From Tenacibaculum lutimaris (GTDB taxonomy: Bacteria > Bacteroidota > Bacteroidia > Flavobacteriales > Flavobacteriaceae), in assembly GCF_003610735.1 (NCBI RefSeq), contig NZ_RAQM01000006.1, positions 62,001 through 126,000 on the forward strand: DNA of 64,000 bases, given 5' to 3'. Below, piece by piece: positions 1 through 8,258 of this stretch. How positions within the stretch are numbered: position 1 is the first letter of the stretch; every line of letters starts with the position of its first letter. The translations under genes were made by a program, and so were the position numbers. Under the pieces are notes generated by a model. It saw only the letters and a list, made by a program, of their open reading frames with translations. It was not told the origin of the DNA and made no database searches.

Positions 1-229
1 AGTATTTATTGACGCTGTTTCATATGTAGATGGAGAAAAGAAAACAGAAGTTGGTATTGAAATTCACTCAGGAAGAAACCGTATTGTTCGTAAGATTTTT
101 GAACATTTCGGATACACAGTTATTAAGCTTGACAGAGTGGTTTTTGCTGGTTTAACTAAAAAGAATTTACCTCGTGGAAGATGGCGTGAGTTAACACAAC
201 AAGAAATTAACAATTTACAAATGATGTAA
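1..229 (+). CDS. Pseudouridine synthase, RsuA/RluB-type, C-terminal part
   Basis: Only the last 75 codons are present; the gene enters from the left edge, reads in frame from base 2 and stops at TAA 227-229. The peptide carries the hallmark end of RsuA/RluB/RluE/RluF enzymes: a segment EIHSGRNRIVRKIFEHFGY followed by KLDRVVFAGL and LPRGRWREL. In this family these residues form part of the RNA-binding active-site cleft that isomerises uridine in ribosomal RNA; the catalytic Asp lies upstream and is not visible. In Flavobacteriia the usual member with this tail is the RluB-like large-subunit rRNA enzyme, but the subgroup cannot be fixed from the C-terminus alone. It ends in a strong hairpin at 239-262. 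Confidence 0.85.
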   Translation, partial: VFIDAVSYVDGEKKTEVGIEIHSGRNRIVRKIFEHFGYTVIKLDRVVFAGLTKKNLPRGRWRELTQQEINNLQMM

Positions 230-238
230 TAAAAAAAT

Positions 239-262
239 CCCGAGTTAAGACTCGGGGTTTTT
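239..262. terminator. Bidirectional intrinsic terminator
   Basis: The stem CCCGAG/CTCGGG (239-244 with 251-256) has a 6-base loop, is preceded by a run of A and followed by T-rich sequence. It lies between the convergent pseudouridine synthase gene and the HMA-protein gene, so it can stop transcription from both sides. Confidence 0.85.
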
Positions 263-264
263 TA

Positions 265-630
265 TTATTTCTTAGGCTTTTTGTGGTCTTCCTTCACTTG
301 TTCATCACGATATTTACAACATTCATGTAAATTATCATACGCTTCTTTAGGTGCTTTAAAATCTTTCGTATCGTGACCTACACCCGCAATAGTTTTTTTA
401 ACTACTTCTGTATTCGTCTTACGTTCATCAATAATTAAACTTAATTCATGTGTATTAACATCCCATTTTGCATACTTTACACCTTTAGTTTTTAGTGCTG
501 CTTTTTCAATACGTTGTTTACACATCATGCAAACGCCATCTACTTCAAAAGAAACTTTAGCATTTTTTTTCTGAGCAAATGCTGATGTACTTACTAGTAA
601 AACTACTGCTAATAAAAATATATTTTTCAT
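265..630 (-). CDS. Secreted heavy-metal-associated (HMA) domain protein
   Basis: A 121-residue protein with a signal peptide (residues 1-20, ending AFAQ) and one HMA-like ferredoxin fold. The metal-binding loop is GVCMMC, with cysteines at 34 and 37; HMA domains bind Cu(I) or similar soft ions through such a CxxC. A second possible ligand set is HECC near residues 102-105, and the tail is Lys-rich. It is predicted to act in the periplasm. It is the last gene of a three-gene reverse-strand set after a TonB receptor (21-base gap) and an HYC_CC_PP protein. This trio recurs in Flavobacteriia and suggests copper or other metal handling; the metal itself is inferred. It ends at the shared terminator at 239-262. 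Confidence 0.85.
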   Translation of the reverse strand: MKNIFLLAVVLLVSTSAFAQKKNAKVSFEVDGVCMMCKQRIEKAALKTKGVKYAKWDVNTHELSLIIDERKTNTEVVKKTIAGVGHDTKDFKAPKEAYDNLHECCKYRDEQVKEDHKKPKK

Positions 631-651
631 CTATTCTTTATTTTTTATTTA

Positions 652-2889
652 TCAATCTATTTTAAATCGTAATCCTGCATAGAAGTTACTCCCAAAAACT
701 GGTGCGTATATAATTGTAGTATCAAAATTTGCTCCAAATGGATTGTCACTTCCCAATATAGGATTTTTTTGTTTATAATTTGTGATGTTTTCAGCCCCTG
801 CATACACTTCAAACTTTTTTGAAAACACTTTTGTTATTTGAGTATTTAACAAGTTATAGCTATCCGAATACTTTGGCAACTGGTTATTTGTATTGGGTAA
901 ACGTTGTTCTCCAATCCAATTATAAGTTACATCAAACTTCCAGCTAGCATCACTTTCTTCCTTTTTTGTTTCGTAAGATACATTAGCAAAAAAGCGGTGT
1001 TTTGCTTGTAAAGCCTTTGCTAAGTTTCCTGATTTATAATCTGCAGAAACATCATAAAACTTATACGAAAATCGAGTATTAAAGTATGGAATAATGTTTT
1101 GATTCATCTCTACCTGAAAGCTATTCGCTATACTTTTCCCTTCTAAGTTATAGAAAGAAATTTCTTGTGGGTTTTCCCAATCGACTACCACCTGATTTGA
1201 GAAGTTTGTTTGATAAAAATCAAATGTTACATCTCCTTTTCTTCCAAAGAATTTATATCCCTGTAAAAAAGACACTCCGTAATTCCAAGCAACTTCTGGA
1301 TCTAAACCATAAATATTTCCGCCTGCGTTTTCTATAATTATTGCTCTTGATGAAGCAAAAAGCTGTTGATTCTCTGCAAAAATATTAGCGCTTCGTTTTC
1401 CTCTCCCAACAGAAGCTCTTAACACACCTCTTCCCCAAGGAACATAACGCATGTGTAACCTAGGTGTTACAAAAGTTCCTAATAAATTATGATGATCTAA
1501 TCGAAGTCCTGCAGTAACACTTAAATTATCGGCATTATCATAAGCGTATTCAAAAAATGTACCTATAGAGTTTTCTTTTCTATCAAAATTCGGATTCATT
1601 ACTGTACTAACAAACTCTTCGTATTTATCATAGGTAAAGCTAACCCCTGTTTTAAATTTATTACGAGTATCTCCAATAATAGAACTAAATATGAAGTTGC
1701 TATAAAAGCTTTGATGCTGAATATTATAGTCTCTCAATCCAAAATACGAATCTTGTTTATGGTTGCTGTAATCTGCTTGAAAGCCCATATTTTGAAAAGG
1801 CATTTCTGGAAAAACATATCCTATTTTTAATGATGTATCAAAACGCTTGGTTTTAATTTCACTTCCCCAAACAGTACTAGACCCTTTATCCACTTCTGGG
1901 TTGAAGTTAATCTCTCCTACTTGTTTTGAATCATCTAAATACCTAAAGTTGATAAAACTTACCCAGCCTTTTTCAGCATTTGTATACTGCCAACGATTCA
2001 TCACGTTAATTTGTTCTGCTAACGGATTATCTAAAAAGTTGTCATTGTTTTTATCAAACTTTTCTCCTCTATAATTTCCATGAACATACAAACCTGTTTG
2101 CCATTTTTCACTCACTTTTTGGTTAAAATGTGTATTTAGCTCTAACCTACCTCCTACTGCTCCATAAACATTAAGGTAAAACTTATGATTGGTTGATGGT
2201 TTTACTAACTCGGTATTTATTTGACCTGAAATACTTTCAAAACCATTAACAACACTACCTGCTCCCTTGGTAATTTGAATACTCTCTACCCAAGTTCCAG
2301 GTGTAAAGGTCAACCCGAATACTTGTGCTGCACCTCTAATTGACGGGATATTTTCTTGAGTAATCAACAAATACGGACTTGTTAAGCCTAACATTTGAAT
2401 TTGTTTTGTACCCGTTAATGCATCAGAAAAATTAACATCAATAGATGGGTTGGTTTCAAAACTTTCGGACAGATTACAGCAAGCTGCTTTTAACAATTCA
2501 TCACTATTGATAGTTACCAAGTTTTGTGTTTGCAAGTACGATCGTTGTGTTGAGCTTTTTTTAGCTGAAACAGCCACCTCCTCTAAGGTATTACTTTCCG
2601 TTAAATAATGACGAACAGGAGTCAAGCTATTAACTGTTATAGTATCTGATTTATAACCAACAAAGCTTATTACCAACTTTTGATATTCTTTTTTATACGG
2701 AATTTTAAACTCTCCTTTTTGGTCTGTTGTAACTCCAACACTTGTATGTAACCAATATACATTGGCTCCAAAAATTCCTGAATTCTTTTTTGGATTATTT
2801 TTATCTTTAATAGTTCCTATTAATGCCTGTTGAGCAAAAAACATGGATGGTATCAGTAAACATATACTGATTAAAAATTTATTTTTCAT
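652..2889 (-). CDS. TonB-dependent outer-membrane receptor, metal-locus type
   Basis: A 745-residue receptor with a signal peptide (1-20), an N-terminal carboxypeptidase-regulatory-like beta domain (about 22-100, ending LVISFVGYKSDTI), a plug domain (about 115-225) and a beta-barrel ending in an aromatic-rich strand (FYAGLRFKID). The plug contains the motif AACCNLSESFETN with adjacent cysteines at 137-138, typical of the subgroup found beside HMA and HYC_CC_PP genes. Substrate import is driven by TonB-ExbBD. The neighbours suggest a metal complex, probably copper, as ligand; this is inference. The HYC_CC_PP gene lies 58 bases upstream and the HMA gene 21 bases downstream, so one transcript is likely. 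Confidence 0.9.
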   Translation of the reverse strand: MKNKFLISICLLIPSMFFAQQALIGTIKDKNNPKKNSGIFGANVYWLHTSVGVTTDQKGEFKIPYKKEYQKLVISFVGYKSDTITVNSLTPVRHYLTESNTLEEVAVSAKKSSTQRSYLQTQNLVTINSDELLKAACCNLSESFETNPSIDVNFSDALTGTKQIQMLGLTSPYLLITQENIPSIRGAAQVFGLTFTPGTWVESIQITKGAGSVVNGFESISGQINTELVKPSTNHKFYLNVYGAVGGRLELNTHFNQKVSEKWQTGLYVHGNYRGEKFDKNNDNFLDNPLAEQINVMNRWQYTNAEKGWVSFINFRYLDDSKQVGEINFNPEVDKGSSTVWGSEIKTKRFDTSLKIGYVFPEMPFQNMGFQADYSNHKQDSYFGLRDYNIQHQSFYSNFIFSSIIGDTRNKFKTGVSFTYDKYEEFVSTVMNPNFDRKENSIGTFFEYAYDNADNLSVTAGLRLDHHNLLGTFVTPRLHMRYVPWGRGVLRASVGRGKRSANIFAENQQLFASSRAIIIENAGGNIYGLDPEVAWNYGVSFLQGYKFFGRKGDVTFDFYQTNFSNQVVVDWENPQEISFYNLEGKSIANSFQVEMNQNIIPYFNTRFSYKFYDVSADYKSGNLAKALQAKHRFFANVSYETKKEESDASWKFDVTYNWIGEQRLPNTNNQLPKYSDSYNLLNTQITKVFSKKFEVYAGAENITNYKQKNPILGSDNPFGANFDTTIIYAPVFGSNFYAGLRFKID

Positions 2890-2947
2890 TTTTTATCTAT
2901 CATACTCTATTTTAAAATTCTTATTTACTTGTAATAGAATTTTAAAA

Positions 2948-3358
2948 TCATATGATAAAAACTTCGTGAAGCACCTGTATGTCGGAAAACAGTTTGGGTG
3001 GTATATACAACCTGTGTGGAACAAACTGTTTTTCTAAATTTAGAAATAATTGTTTGTTATAAATATATGAAGTAACTGCTGTGGTAATCTTTGCAAAGAT
3101 TACTTTTTCAACAGGTGATTTTTGAATTTGAGTTTGTCCTTTTAAAAACTCTGTATCGTCTTTACAGCATGAAGGCTCTATTGTTTTACTCTCACAACTG
3201 TCTTTCTCTACATCATTACAGCTATCTACATTACCTACATAAGAAATTGCCACTAAAGAATCTCCACAAAAGTGTTTTTCTACATTAAAAGAAAACGTAG
3301 ATAGTAAAACAACTAGTGCTAAGAGTGTAGCTATTATTTTAGAAAAAAATTTCTTCAT
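2948..3358 (-). CDS. HYC_CC_PP family protein (cysteine-rich, metal locus)
   Basis: A 136-residue protein with an N-terminal hydrophobic segment (about 8-22) that is either a signal peptide or an anchor. The family hallmarks are visible in order: HFC at 29-31 (the HYC position, with Phe for Tyr), cysteines at 47 and 55, CC at 64-65, and YIPPK near 118-122 (the PP element). The biochemical role of this family is not established; its steady association with this TonB receptor type and HMA proteins suggests metal binding in the periplasm. It is the first gene of the reverse-strand trio. A TATGTTTG box only a few bases before the ATG hints at a nearly leaderless mRNA. Confidence 0.8.
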   Translation of the reverse strand: MKKFFSKIIATLLALVVLLSTFSFNVEKHFCGDSLVAISYVGNVDSCNDVEKDSCESKTIEPSCCKDDTEFLKGQTQIQKSPVEKVIFAKITTAVTSYIYNKQLFLNLEKQFVPHRLYIPPKLFSDIQVLHEVFII

Positions 3359-3364
3359 ACATTA

Positions 3365-3372
3365 CAAACATA
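3365..3372 (-). promoter_or_regulatory. Putative -7 promoter box of the metal locus
   Basis: Read on the reverse strand this is TATGTTTG, a full match to the Bacteroidota -7 consensus TAnnTTTG, placed 6 bases before the ATG at 3358. No clear TTTG lies at the -33 position, so the call rests on one box; the mRNA would have almost no leader. Confidence 0.4.
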
Positions 3373-3414
3373 CAAAAAATTAAAAATTCCGTTTTTTATC
3401 ACAATACATCCAAT

Positions 3415-3422
3415 TATTTTTG
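3415..3422 (+). promoter_or_regulatory. Putative -7 promoter box for the GAF-protein gene
   Basis: TATTTTTG matches TAnnTTTG and lies 45 bases before the ATG at 3468. A T-rich stretch, not a clean TTTG, occupies the -33 region. Confidence 0.4.
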
Positions 3423-3467
3423 TAAGCTTTAAATACTGTTTACGAACAAGATAAGAAACATAAAAAA

Positions 3468-3920
3468 ATGAACATACAAGAACTAAAAAATAATATTGAC
3501 ACTATAGCTAACAACACCTCTTCTAAAGAAGAAAAATTACAACAAATTTGTGATTATTTAGCTTCAGAAATTGCTTACTATGATTGGGTAGGTTTTTATT
3601 TTAGAAACGGCAATAAAGAAGAGCTTAAGCTAGCACAATTTAACGGAGAGCCAACCGAACACACTATCATACCTTTCGGAAAAGGTATTTGTGGTCAAGT
3701 TGCTGTAAGTAATGAAAATTTTGTTGTACAAGATGTAAATCAACAAGACAATTATATTTCTTGTGGATGGAAAGTAAAATCAGAAATTGTAATTCCAATT
3801 TTTGTGAACGGAGAAAATATTGGTCAAATAGACATTGATTCTCACACCGTTAACCCTTTCACCTCAAATGACGAGGCTTTACTAGAGTATGTATGTGAAA
3901 GAGTAGCAAGTTTTATCTAA
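3468..3920 (+). CDS. GAF-domain protein resembling free methionine-(R)-sulfoxide reductase
   Basis: A 150-residue single-GAF protein. The body aligns by eye with fRMsr enzymes, which reduce free methionine-R-sulfoxide: DWVGFYF, then FGKGICGQVA, then DNYISCGWKVKSEIVIP, then IGQIDIDSH. Of the three cysteines described in fRMsr (84, 94 and 118 in the E. coli/Neisseria numbering), the second (GKGICGQ) and third (YISCGW) are kept, but the first is replaced (NGEPTEHTI where the enzymes have a Cys). The third is the catalytic one in the Neisseria enzyme, so activity with a different resolving Cys is possible, as is a non-catalytic small-molecule sensor. It is a single-gene unit with its own putative promoter. 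Confidence 0.75.
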   Translation: MNIQELKNNIDTIANNTSSKEEKLQQICDYLASEIAYYDWVGFYFRNGNKEELKLAQFNGEPTEHTIIPFGKGICGQVAVSNENFVVQDVNQQDNYISCGWKVKSEIVIPIFVNGENIGQIDIDSHTVNPFTSNDEALLEYVCERVASFI

Positions 3921-4006
3921 TTTTTTTATATAATCATTTGATTATTAGGATTTTTTTTATTTTATTTGGTAAGTTTTATAATAAACCCCATTTAATCCCC
4001 TTAATT

Positions 4007-4132
4007 ATGAGCAATAGAGAATATCCTTCTTATGCAGCATTAGGTAATGCTAATGCTCGTTCAGCATCACAACAATCTTTATTAGAAAAATTTACTACTT
4101 GGTTTCGTAACTTTTTAGAAACTGCAGAGTAA
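4007..4132 (+). CDS. Small 41-residue protein of unknown function
   Basis: The reading frame could extend to a TTG at 3938, but that part is T-rich non-coding-looking sequence, so the ATG at 4007 is preferred. It gives 41 residues: a polar start (MSNREYPSY), an Ala/Asn-rich middle and an amphipathic helix-like end (LLEKFTTWFRNFLETAE). A dedicated terminator follows at 4164-4201, which supports a real short transcript. I do not recognise a family. No secretion signal is present, so it is probably cytoplasmic or membrane-surface associated. Confidence 0.6.
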   Translation: MSNREYPSYAALGNANARSASQQSLLEKFTTWFRNFLETAE

Positions 4133-4163
4133 TGTTTTCTTTTTTCATATTTGTTGTATGAAA

Positions 4164-4201
4164 GCGCCACCAGAATTGAATTAATTTTGGCGGCGTTTTT
4201 T
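4164..4201 (+). terminator. Intrinsic terminator after the 41-residue gene
   Basis: A long hairpin of about 13 pairs (GCGCCACCAGAATT with AATTTTGGCGGCG, one mismatch and one G-U pair) is followed by six T. Confidence 0.8.
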
Positions 4202-4223
4202 ACTTTTCAAAACTTAAAATTTT

Positions 4224-4255
4224 ATTGTGTAAGCCCTAGGGTTTTACTAGCTTTG
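4224..4255 (+). promoter_or_regulatory. Promoter of purH
   Basis: ATTG (4224-4227, one mismatch to TTTG), a 20-base spacer and a perfect -7 box TAGCTTTG (4248-4255) give a standard Bacteroidota promoter. Transcription would begin near 4261, leaving a leader of about 17 bases before the ATG at 4278. Confidence 0.65.
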
Positions 4256-4277
4256 CAAGCTTAACAACACAACAATA

Positions 4278-5804
4278 ATGAACAATACAAAAACTATTAA
4301 ATCAGCATTAATTTCCGTTTTTCATAAAGACGGATTAGAGCCTATCGTAAAAAAGCTTAACGAATTAGGGGTTACTATCTATTCTACTGGTGGTACAGAA
4401 AAATTTATCAACGACTTAGGTATTGAAGTTGTACCTGTAGAAGACGTTACTTCATACCCTTCAATTTTAGGAGGACGTGTTAAAACATTACATCCAAAAG
4501 TTTTTGGCGGAATTTTAAACAGACAAGACCACGATGGTGATGTTGCTGAAATGGAAGAGTATAATATTCCACAATTAGATTTAGTGATTGTAGATTTATA
4601 TCCTTTTGAAAAAACAGTAGCTTCTGGTGCTTCTGAACAAGATATTATTGAAAAAATTGATATTGGAGGAATTTCACTAATCCGTGCAGCTGCTAAGAAC
4701 TTTAAAGATACTGTTATTGTTTCTTCAATGGAACAATACGAAGAGTTCCTAAATATTATTTCTGAAAACAACGGAAACACTTCTTTAACTGATAGAAAAA
4801 AGTTTGCTGCAAAAGCATTTAATATTTCTTCTCACTACGATACAGCCATCTTTAATTATTTTAATGAAGATGAAGTTGTTTACAAAGCAAGTGAAACTAC
4901 TTCTAAGGTGTTACGCTATGGAGAAAACCCACACCAAAAAGGATTTTTCTTTGGCGATTTAGATGCAATGTTTGACAAGCTACATGGAAAAGAGTTAAGC
5001 TACAATAACTTATTAGATGTTGATGCTGCTGTAAACTTAATTGAAGAGTTTAAAGGTGAAGATCCTACATTTGCCATTTTAAAACACAATAATGCTTGTG
5101 GTTTTGCACAACGTAAAACAATTCATCAAGCTTATGTTGATGCTTTAGCTGGTGATCCTGTTTCTGCTTTTGGAGGTATTTTAATTGCAAATACAAAAAT
5201 TGACAAAGCTACTGCTGAGGAGATTCACAATTTATTCTGTGAAGTTGTTATAGCTCCTGCATACGATGCTGATGCTTTAGAAATTTTAAAAGGTAAAAAG
5301 AACAGAGTTATCCTAGTTCAAAAAGAAGTTGAATTACCAAAACAAACAGTTAGAACTGCTTTAAACGGGGTTTTAGTTCAAGATAAAGACTATATTACTG
5401 ATAAATTAGAAGATTTATCATACCCTACCAACAATAAACCATCAGAAAGTGAGTTAGAGGATTTGTTATTTGCATCTAAGCTATGTAAAAACACAAAATC
5501 TAATACAATTATCTTAGTAAAAGATAAGCAATTATTAGCTGGTGGTACTGGTCAAACAAGTAGAGTTGATGCTTTAAGACAAGCGATTGAAAAAGCAACA
5601 AGCTTTAACTTCGATTTAAACGGAGCGGTTATGGCTAGTGATGCTTTTTTCCCTTTTCCTGACTGTGTAGAAATTGCAGATAAAGCAGGAATTAAAAGTG
5701 TTATTCAACCAGGTGGTTCTATTAAAGATCAATTAAGTATTGACTATTGTAATGATAACAATGTAGCAATGGTTTTTACTGGAACAAGACATTTTAAACA
5801 TTAA
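4278..5804 (+). CDS. purH: Bifunctional AICAR transformylase / IMP cyclohydrolase
   Basis: A 508-residue protein of normal length for PurH, catalysing the last two steps of purine synthesis: formylation of AICAR from 10-formyl-tetrahydrofolate, then closure to IMP. The N-terminal MGS-like cyclohydrolase domain shows STGGT (36-40) and RVKTLHPKVFGG (67-78). The transformylase domain shows RYGENPHQ (about 213-220), LKHNNACG (about 268-275) and the C-terminal FTGTRHFKH. It has its own promoter and lies immediately upstream of the mreB operon, an order common in Flavobacteriia; an 82-base gap with a second -7 box suggests mreB is also started separately. Confidence 0.98.
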   Translation: MNNTKTIKSALISVFHKDGLEPIVKKLNELGVTIYSTGGTEKFINDLGIEVVPVEDVTSYPSILGGRVKTLHPKVFGGILNRQDHDGDVAEMEEYNIPQLDLVIVDLYPFEKTVASGASEQDIIEKIDIGGISLIRAAAKNFKDTVIVSSMEQYEEFLNIISENNGNTSLTDRKKFAAKAFNISSHYDTAIFNYFNEDEVVYKASETTSKVLRYGENPHQKGFFFGDLDAMFDKLHGKELSYNNLLDVDAAVNLIEEFKGEDPTFAILKHNNACGFAQRKTIHQAYVDALAGDPVSAFGGILIANTKIDKATAEEIHNLFCEVVIAPAYDADALEILKGKKNRVILVQKEVELPKQTVRTALNGVLVQDKDYITDKLEDLSYPTNNKPSESELEDLLFASKLCKNTKSNTIILVKDKQLLAGGTGQTSRVDALRQAIEKATSFNFDLNGAVMASDAFFPFPDCVEIADKAGIKSVIQPGGSIKDQLSIDYCNDNNVAMVFTGTRHFKH

Positions 5805-5838
5805 TTATATTCAATGTAAATTACCCACAGATTTTTAT

Positions 5839-5846
5839 TAGATTTG
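5839..5846 (+). promoter_or_regulatory. Putative -7 promoter box for the mreB operon
   Basis: TAGATTTG matches TAnnTTTG and lies 40 bases before the mreB ATG. No clear -33 TTTG is seen, so strength is uncertain. Confidence 0.45.
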
Positions 5847-5886
5847 TGAAAATACATTAAAATAAATATAAAATAACGAAATCTTT

Positions 5887-6915
5887 ATGGGTTTTTTCGA
5901 TTTCATGACAGAAGATATTGCAGTAGATTTAGGTACTGCCAATACACTTATAATTCACAATGGTAAAGTTGTTATCGACAACCCATCTATTGTTGCTCGT
6001 AACAGAATAACAGGTAAAATTATTGCTACAGGTCATGAGGCAAATAGAATGCAAGGAAAAACCCATGAAAATATCAAAACTATACGTCCTTTAAAAGACG
6101 GCGTCATAGCAGATTTCCAAGCTTCTGAAGAAATGATTAAGGAATTTGTAAAACAAATTCCTGCAATTAAAAAGAGGCTTTTTCCACCATCATTACGTAT
6201 GGTAATTTGTATTCCTTCAGGAATTACCGAAGTAGAAAAACGAGCGGTAATTGATTCTGGTCGTCACATGAACGCTAAAGAAATCTATTTAATCTTTGAA
6301 CCTATGGCTGCTGCTATTGGTGTTGGTGTTGACATAATGGAACCTAAGGGAAATATGATTATTGACATAGGTGGGGGTACCACTGAAATTGCTGTTATAG
6401 CACTTGCTGGCATTGTATGTGATCAATCAGTAAAAGTAGCTGGTGATTTATTTACAAGCGATATTATGTATTACATGCGTACCCAACACAACTTATATGT
6501 TGGAGAAACTACCGCTGAAAAAATAAAACTACAAATAGGTTCTGCTACTGAAGATTTAGATAATCCACCTGAAGACATGATGGTACAAGGTCGTGATTTA
6601 TTAAGTGGAAAACCTAAGCAAGTACAAGTTTCGTATCGTGAAATTGCTAAAGCTTTAGACAAGTCTATTCTACGTATTGAGGATGCTGTGATGGAAACAT
6701 TATCTAAAACTCCTCCTGAATTAGCTGCCGATATTTATAATACTGGTATTTATCTTGCTGGTGGAGGGTCTATGCTTAGAGGTTTAGATAAACGTTTGTC
6801 TAGAAAAACAGATTTACCTGTATACGTTGCTGAAGATCCGTTACGTGCGGTTGTTCGTGGTACTGGTATTGCGTTAAAAAACATAGAGAAATACAAAACA
6901 GTATTAATCAAATAA
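5887..6915 (+). CDS. mreB: Rod-shape determining actin homologue MreB
   Basis: A 342-residue bacterial actin, the expected length. The phosphate-1 loop is DLGTANT (14-20) and the phosphate-2 region is IIDIGGGTTEIAVI (about 158-171); the adenosine-pocket glycines appear as YLAGGGSMLRGL near 290. An N-terminal amphipathic segment MGFFDFMTED fits membrane attachment. MreB polymerises under the inner membrane and positions the elongation complex with MreC, MreD, PBP2 and RodA, all encoded directly downstream in functional order. The gap to mreC is 16 bases and the genes should form one operon. Confidence 0.98.
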   Translation: MGFFDFMTEDIAVDLGTANTLIIHNGKVVIDNPSIVARNRITGKIIATGHEANRMQGKTHENIKTIRPLKDGVIADFQASEEMIKEFVKQIPAIKKRLFPPSLRMVICIPSGITEVEKRAVIDSGRHMNAKEIYLIFEPMAAAIGVGVDIMEPKGNMIIDIGGGTTEIAVIALAGIVCDQSVKVAGDLFTSDIMYYMRTQHNLYVGETTAEKIKLQIGSATEDLDNPPEDMMVQGRDLLSGKPKQVQVSYREIAKALDKSILRIEDAVMETLSKTPPELAADIYNTGIYLAGGGSMLRGLDKRLSRKTDLPVYVAEDPLRAVVRGTGIALKNIEKYKTVLIK

Positions 6916-6931
6916 AATTGAATGATTATTT

Positions 6932-7759
6932 ATGCAACAGCTTATTTATTTCTTTCAGAAGTATAAGTTCTTCTTATTTTTTCTATTTCTAGAAATTATA
7001 GCTGTTGCATTAATCATTAACAACCATTCTTTTCATAAAAGTAAATTTATCAGTTCTACTAATTTTATTACTGGTGGTTTATATCAAAAATCTTCTAACT
7101 TATCCGAATATTTCAGTTTAAAAGAAAAAAATTTAGTTTTAGTTGAAGAAAATTTATCCTTAAAAAATAAATTAGAAAGACTGAACAGCTACTTTGACAG
7201 TATTTCAAGCCATCAGGTTATAGATACAATTAAACTGAACCCTGATTACACTTATACCTCAGGGAAAATAATCAAAAACTCCTATAGCAAAACTGATAAT
7301 TTTATAACAATCAATAGAGGGAAAAACGATGATATTTCAAAAGAAATGGCTGTAATAAACAGTAAGGGTATCATTGGAATCACTGATAATGTATCTAATA
7401 ATTTTGCTAGAGTACAGTCTATTTTAAACTCTAAAAGTAACATTAACGCTAAGTTTAAAAACAACCATCACTACGGAACATTAATTTGGAATGGTGAAAA
7501 TTATAATATTGTTCAATTAACAGACATTCCTCGTCAAGCAGTATTCAAAGTAGGTGACACAATTATTACAGGAGGTAGATCTACTATTTTTCCCGAAGGA
7601 ATTCCTATTGGTACTATCATAAAAGTTCCTGAAGAATTATCTGCTGTTAACAGTATTGATATTAAACTTTTTAATGACATGTCTAACTTAGGGTATATTT
7701 ATGTCGTAACAAATCTTCACAAAGAAGAAATTAAAAATTTAGACAATAATAATGAATAG
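6932..7759 (+). CDS. mreC: Rod-shape determining protein MreC
   Basis: A 275-residue protein with one transmembrane helix (about 13-31), a coiled-coil stretch (about 62-95, Leu/Glu/Lys heptads) and the MreC beta-barrel pair, with the recognisable core KGIIGITDNVSNNFARVQSI (about 146-165) and a G-rich strand TIITGGRSTIFPEGIPIG. It links MreB and MreD to PBP2 in the periplasm. Its end overlaps mreD by 8 bases, indicating translational coupling. Confidence 0.95.
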   Translation: MQQLIYFFQKYKFFLFFLFLEIIAVALIINNHSFHKSKFISSTNFITGGLYQKSSNLSEYFSLKEKNLVLVEENLSLKNKLERLNSYFDSISSHQVIDTIKLNPDYTYTSGKIIKNSYSKTDNFITINRGKNDDISKEMAVINSKGIIGITDNVSNNFARVQSILNSKSNINAKFKNNHHYGTLIWNGENYNIVQLTDIPRQAVFKVGDTIITGGRSTIFPEGIPIGTIIKVPEELSAVNSIDIKLFNDMSNLGYIYVVTNLHKEEIKNLDNNNE

Positions 7760-8258
7760 AACTATTTACTTAATACTTTTATTTGTTTTTCTCTTGTTAC
7801 TACAAGTACTTGTTCTTAATAATATTTTATTTTTAGGATATGTAAATCCTTATATATACATTGTATTTATCTTTTTATACCCTATTAAAGAGAATCGTTT
7901 TCCTATTCTAATTACTGCATTTTTATTAGGACTTTCGATAGATGCATTTTCTAACTCCGGAGGTATACACACTTTTGCTACCTTGTTTATAGCTTACATT
8001 AGACTATTTTTTTTCAAGGTTATCTTTAAAAAAACTACTACAGACTATCAACTTTTTAACTTAAGACACGAATCTTTTGATAAGGTATTTAACTATACTG
8101 CTATTTTAACACTTATTCATCATTTTATCTTGTTTAGTTTAACTAACTTTAGCTTTTACAATTTTACTAACGTACTTATAAACACACTATTTTCTAGTGT
8201 TTTTACGTTACTCTTGTATTTTTTAGGAAGTTTTATATTTAGGAAAAAGCTAACATGA
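7752..8258 (+). CDS. mreD: Rod-shape determining membrane protein MreD
   Basis: A 168-residue very hydrophobic protein with about five transmembrane helices and the MreD-type motif of a YVNPYIYI segment followed by LLGLSIDAFSNSGGIHT. It is recognised mainly by position and topology, since MreD diverges fast. It overlaps mreC by 8 bases and mrdA by 4 bases (ATGA-type), so the three are translationally coupled. The role is inner-membrane scaffold of the elongasome. Confidence 0.92.
   Translation: MNRTIYLILLFVFLLLLQVLVLNNILFLGYVNPYIYIVFIFLYPIKENRFPILITAFLLGLSIDAFSNSGGIHTFATLFIAYIRLFFFKVIFKKTTTDYQLFNLRHESFDKVFNYTAILTLIHHFILFSLTNFSFYNFTNVLINTLFSSVFTLLLYFLGSFIFRKKLT

Noticed and set aside
3938..4006. 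N-terminal extension of the 41-residue gene from a TTG
   Set aside because: The segment is T-rich and does not look coding; the ATG at 4007 gives a cleaner start.
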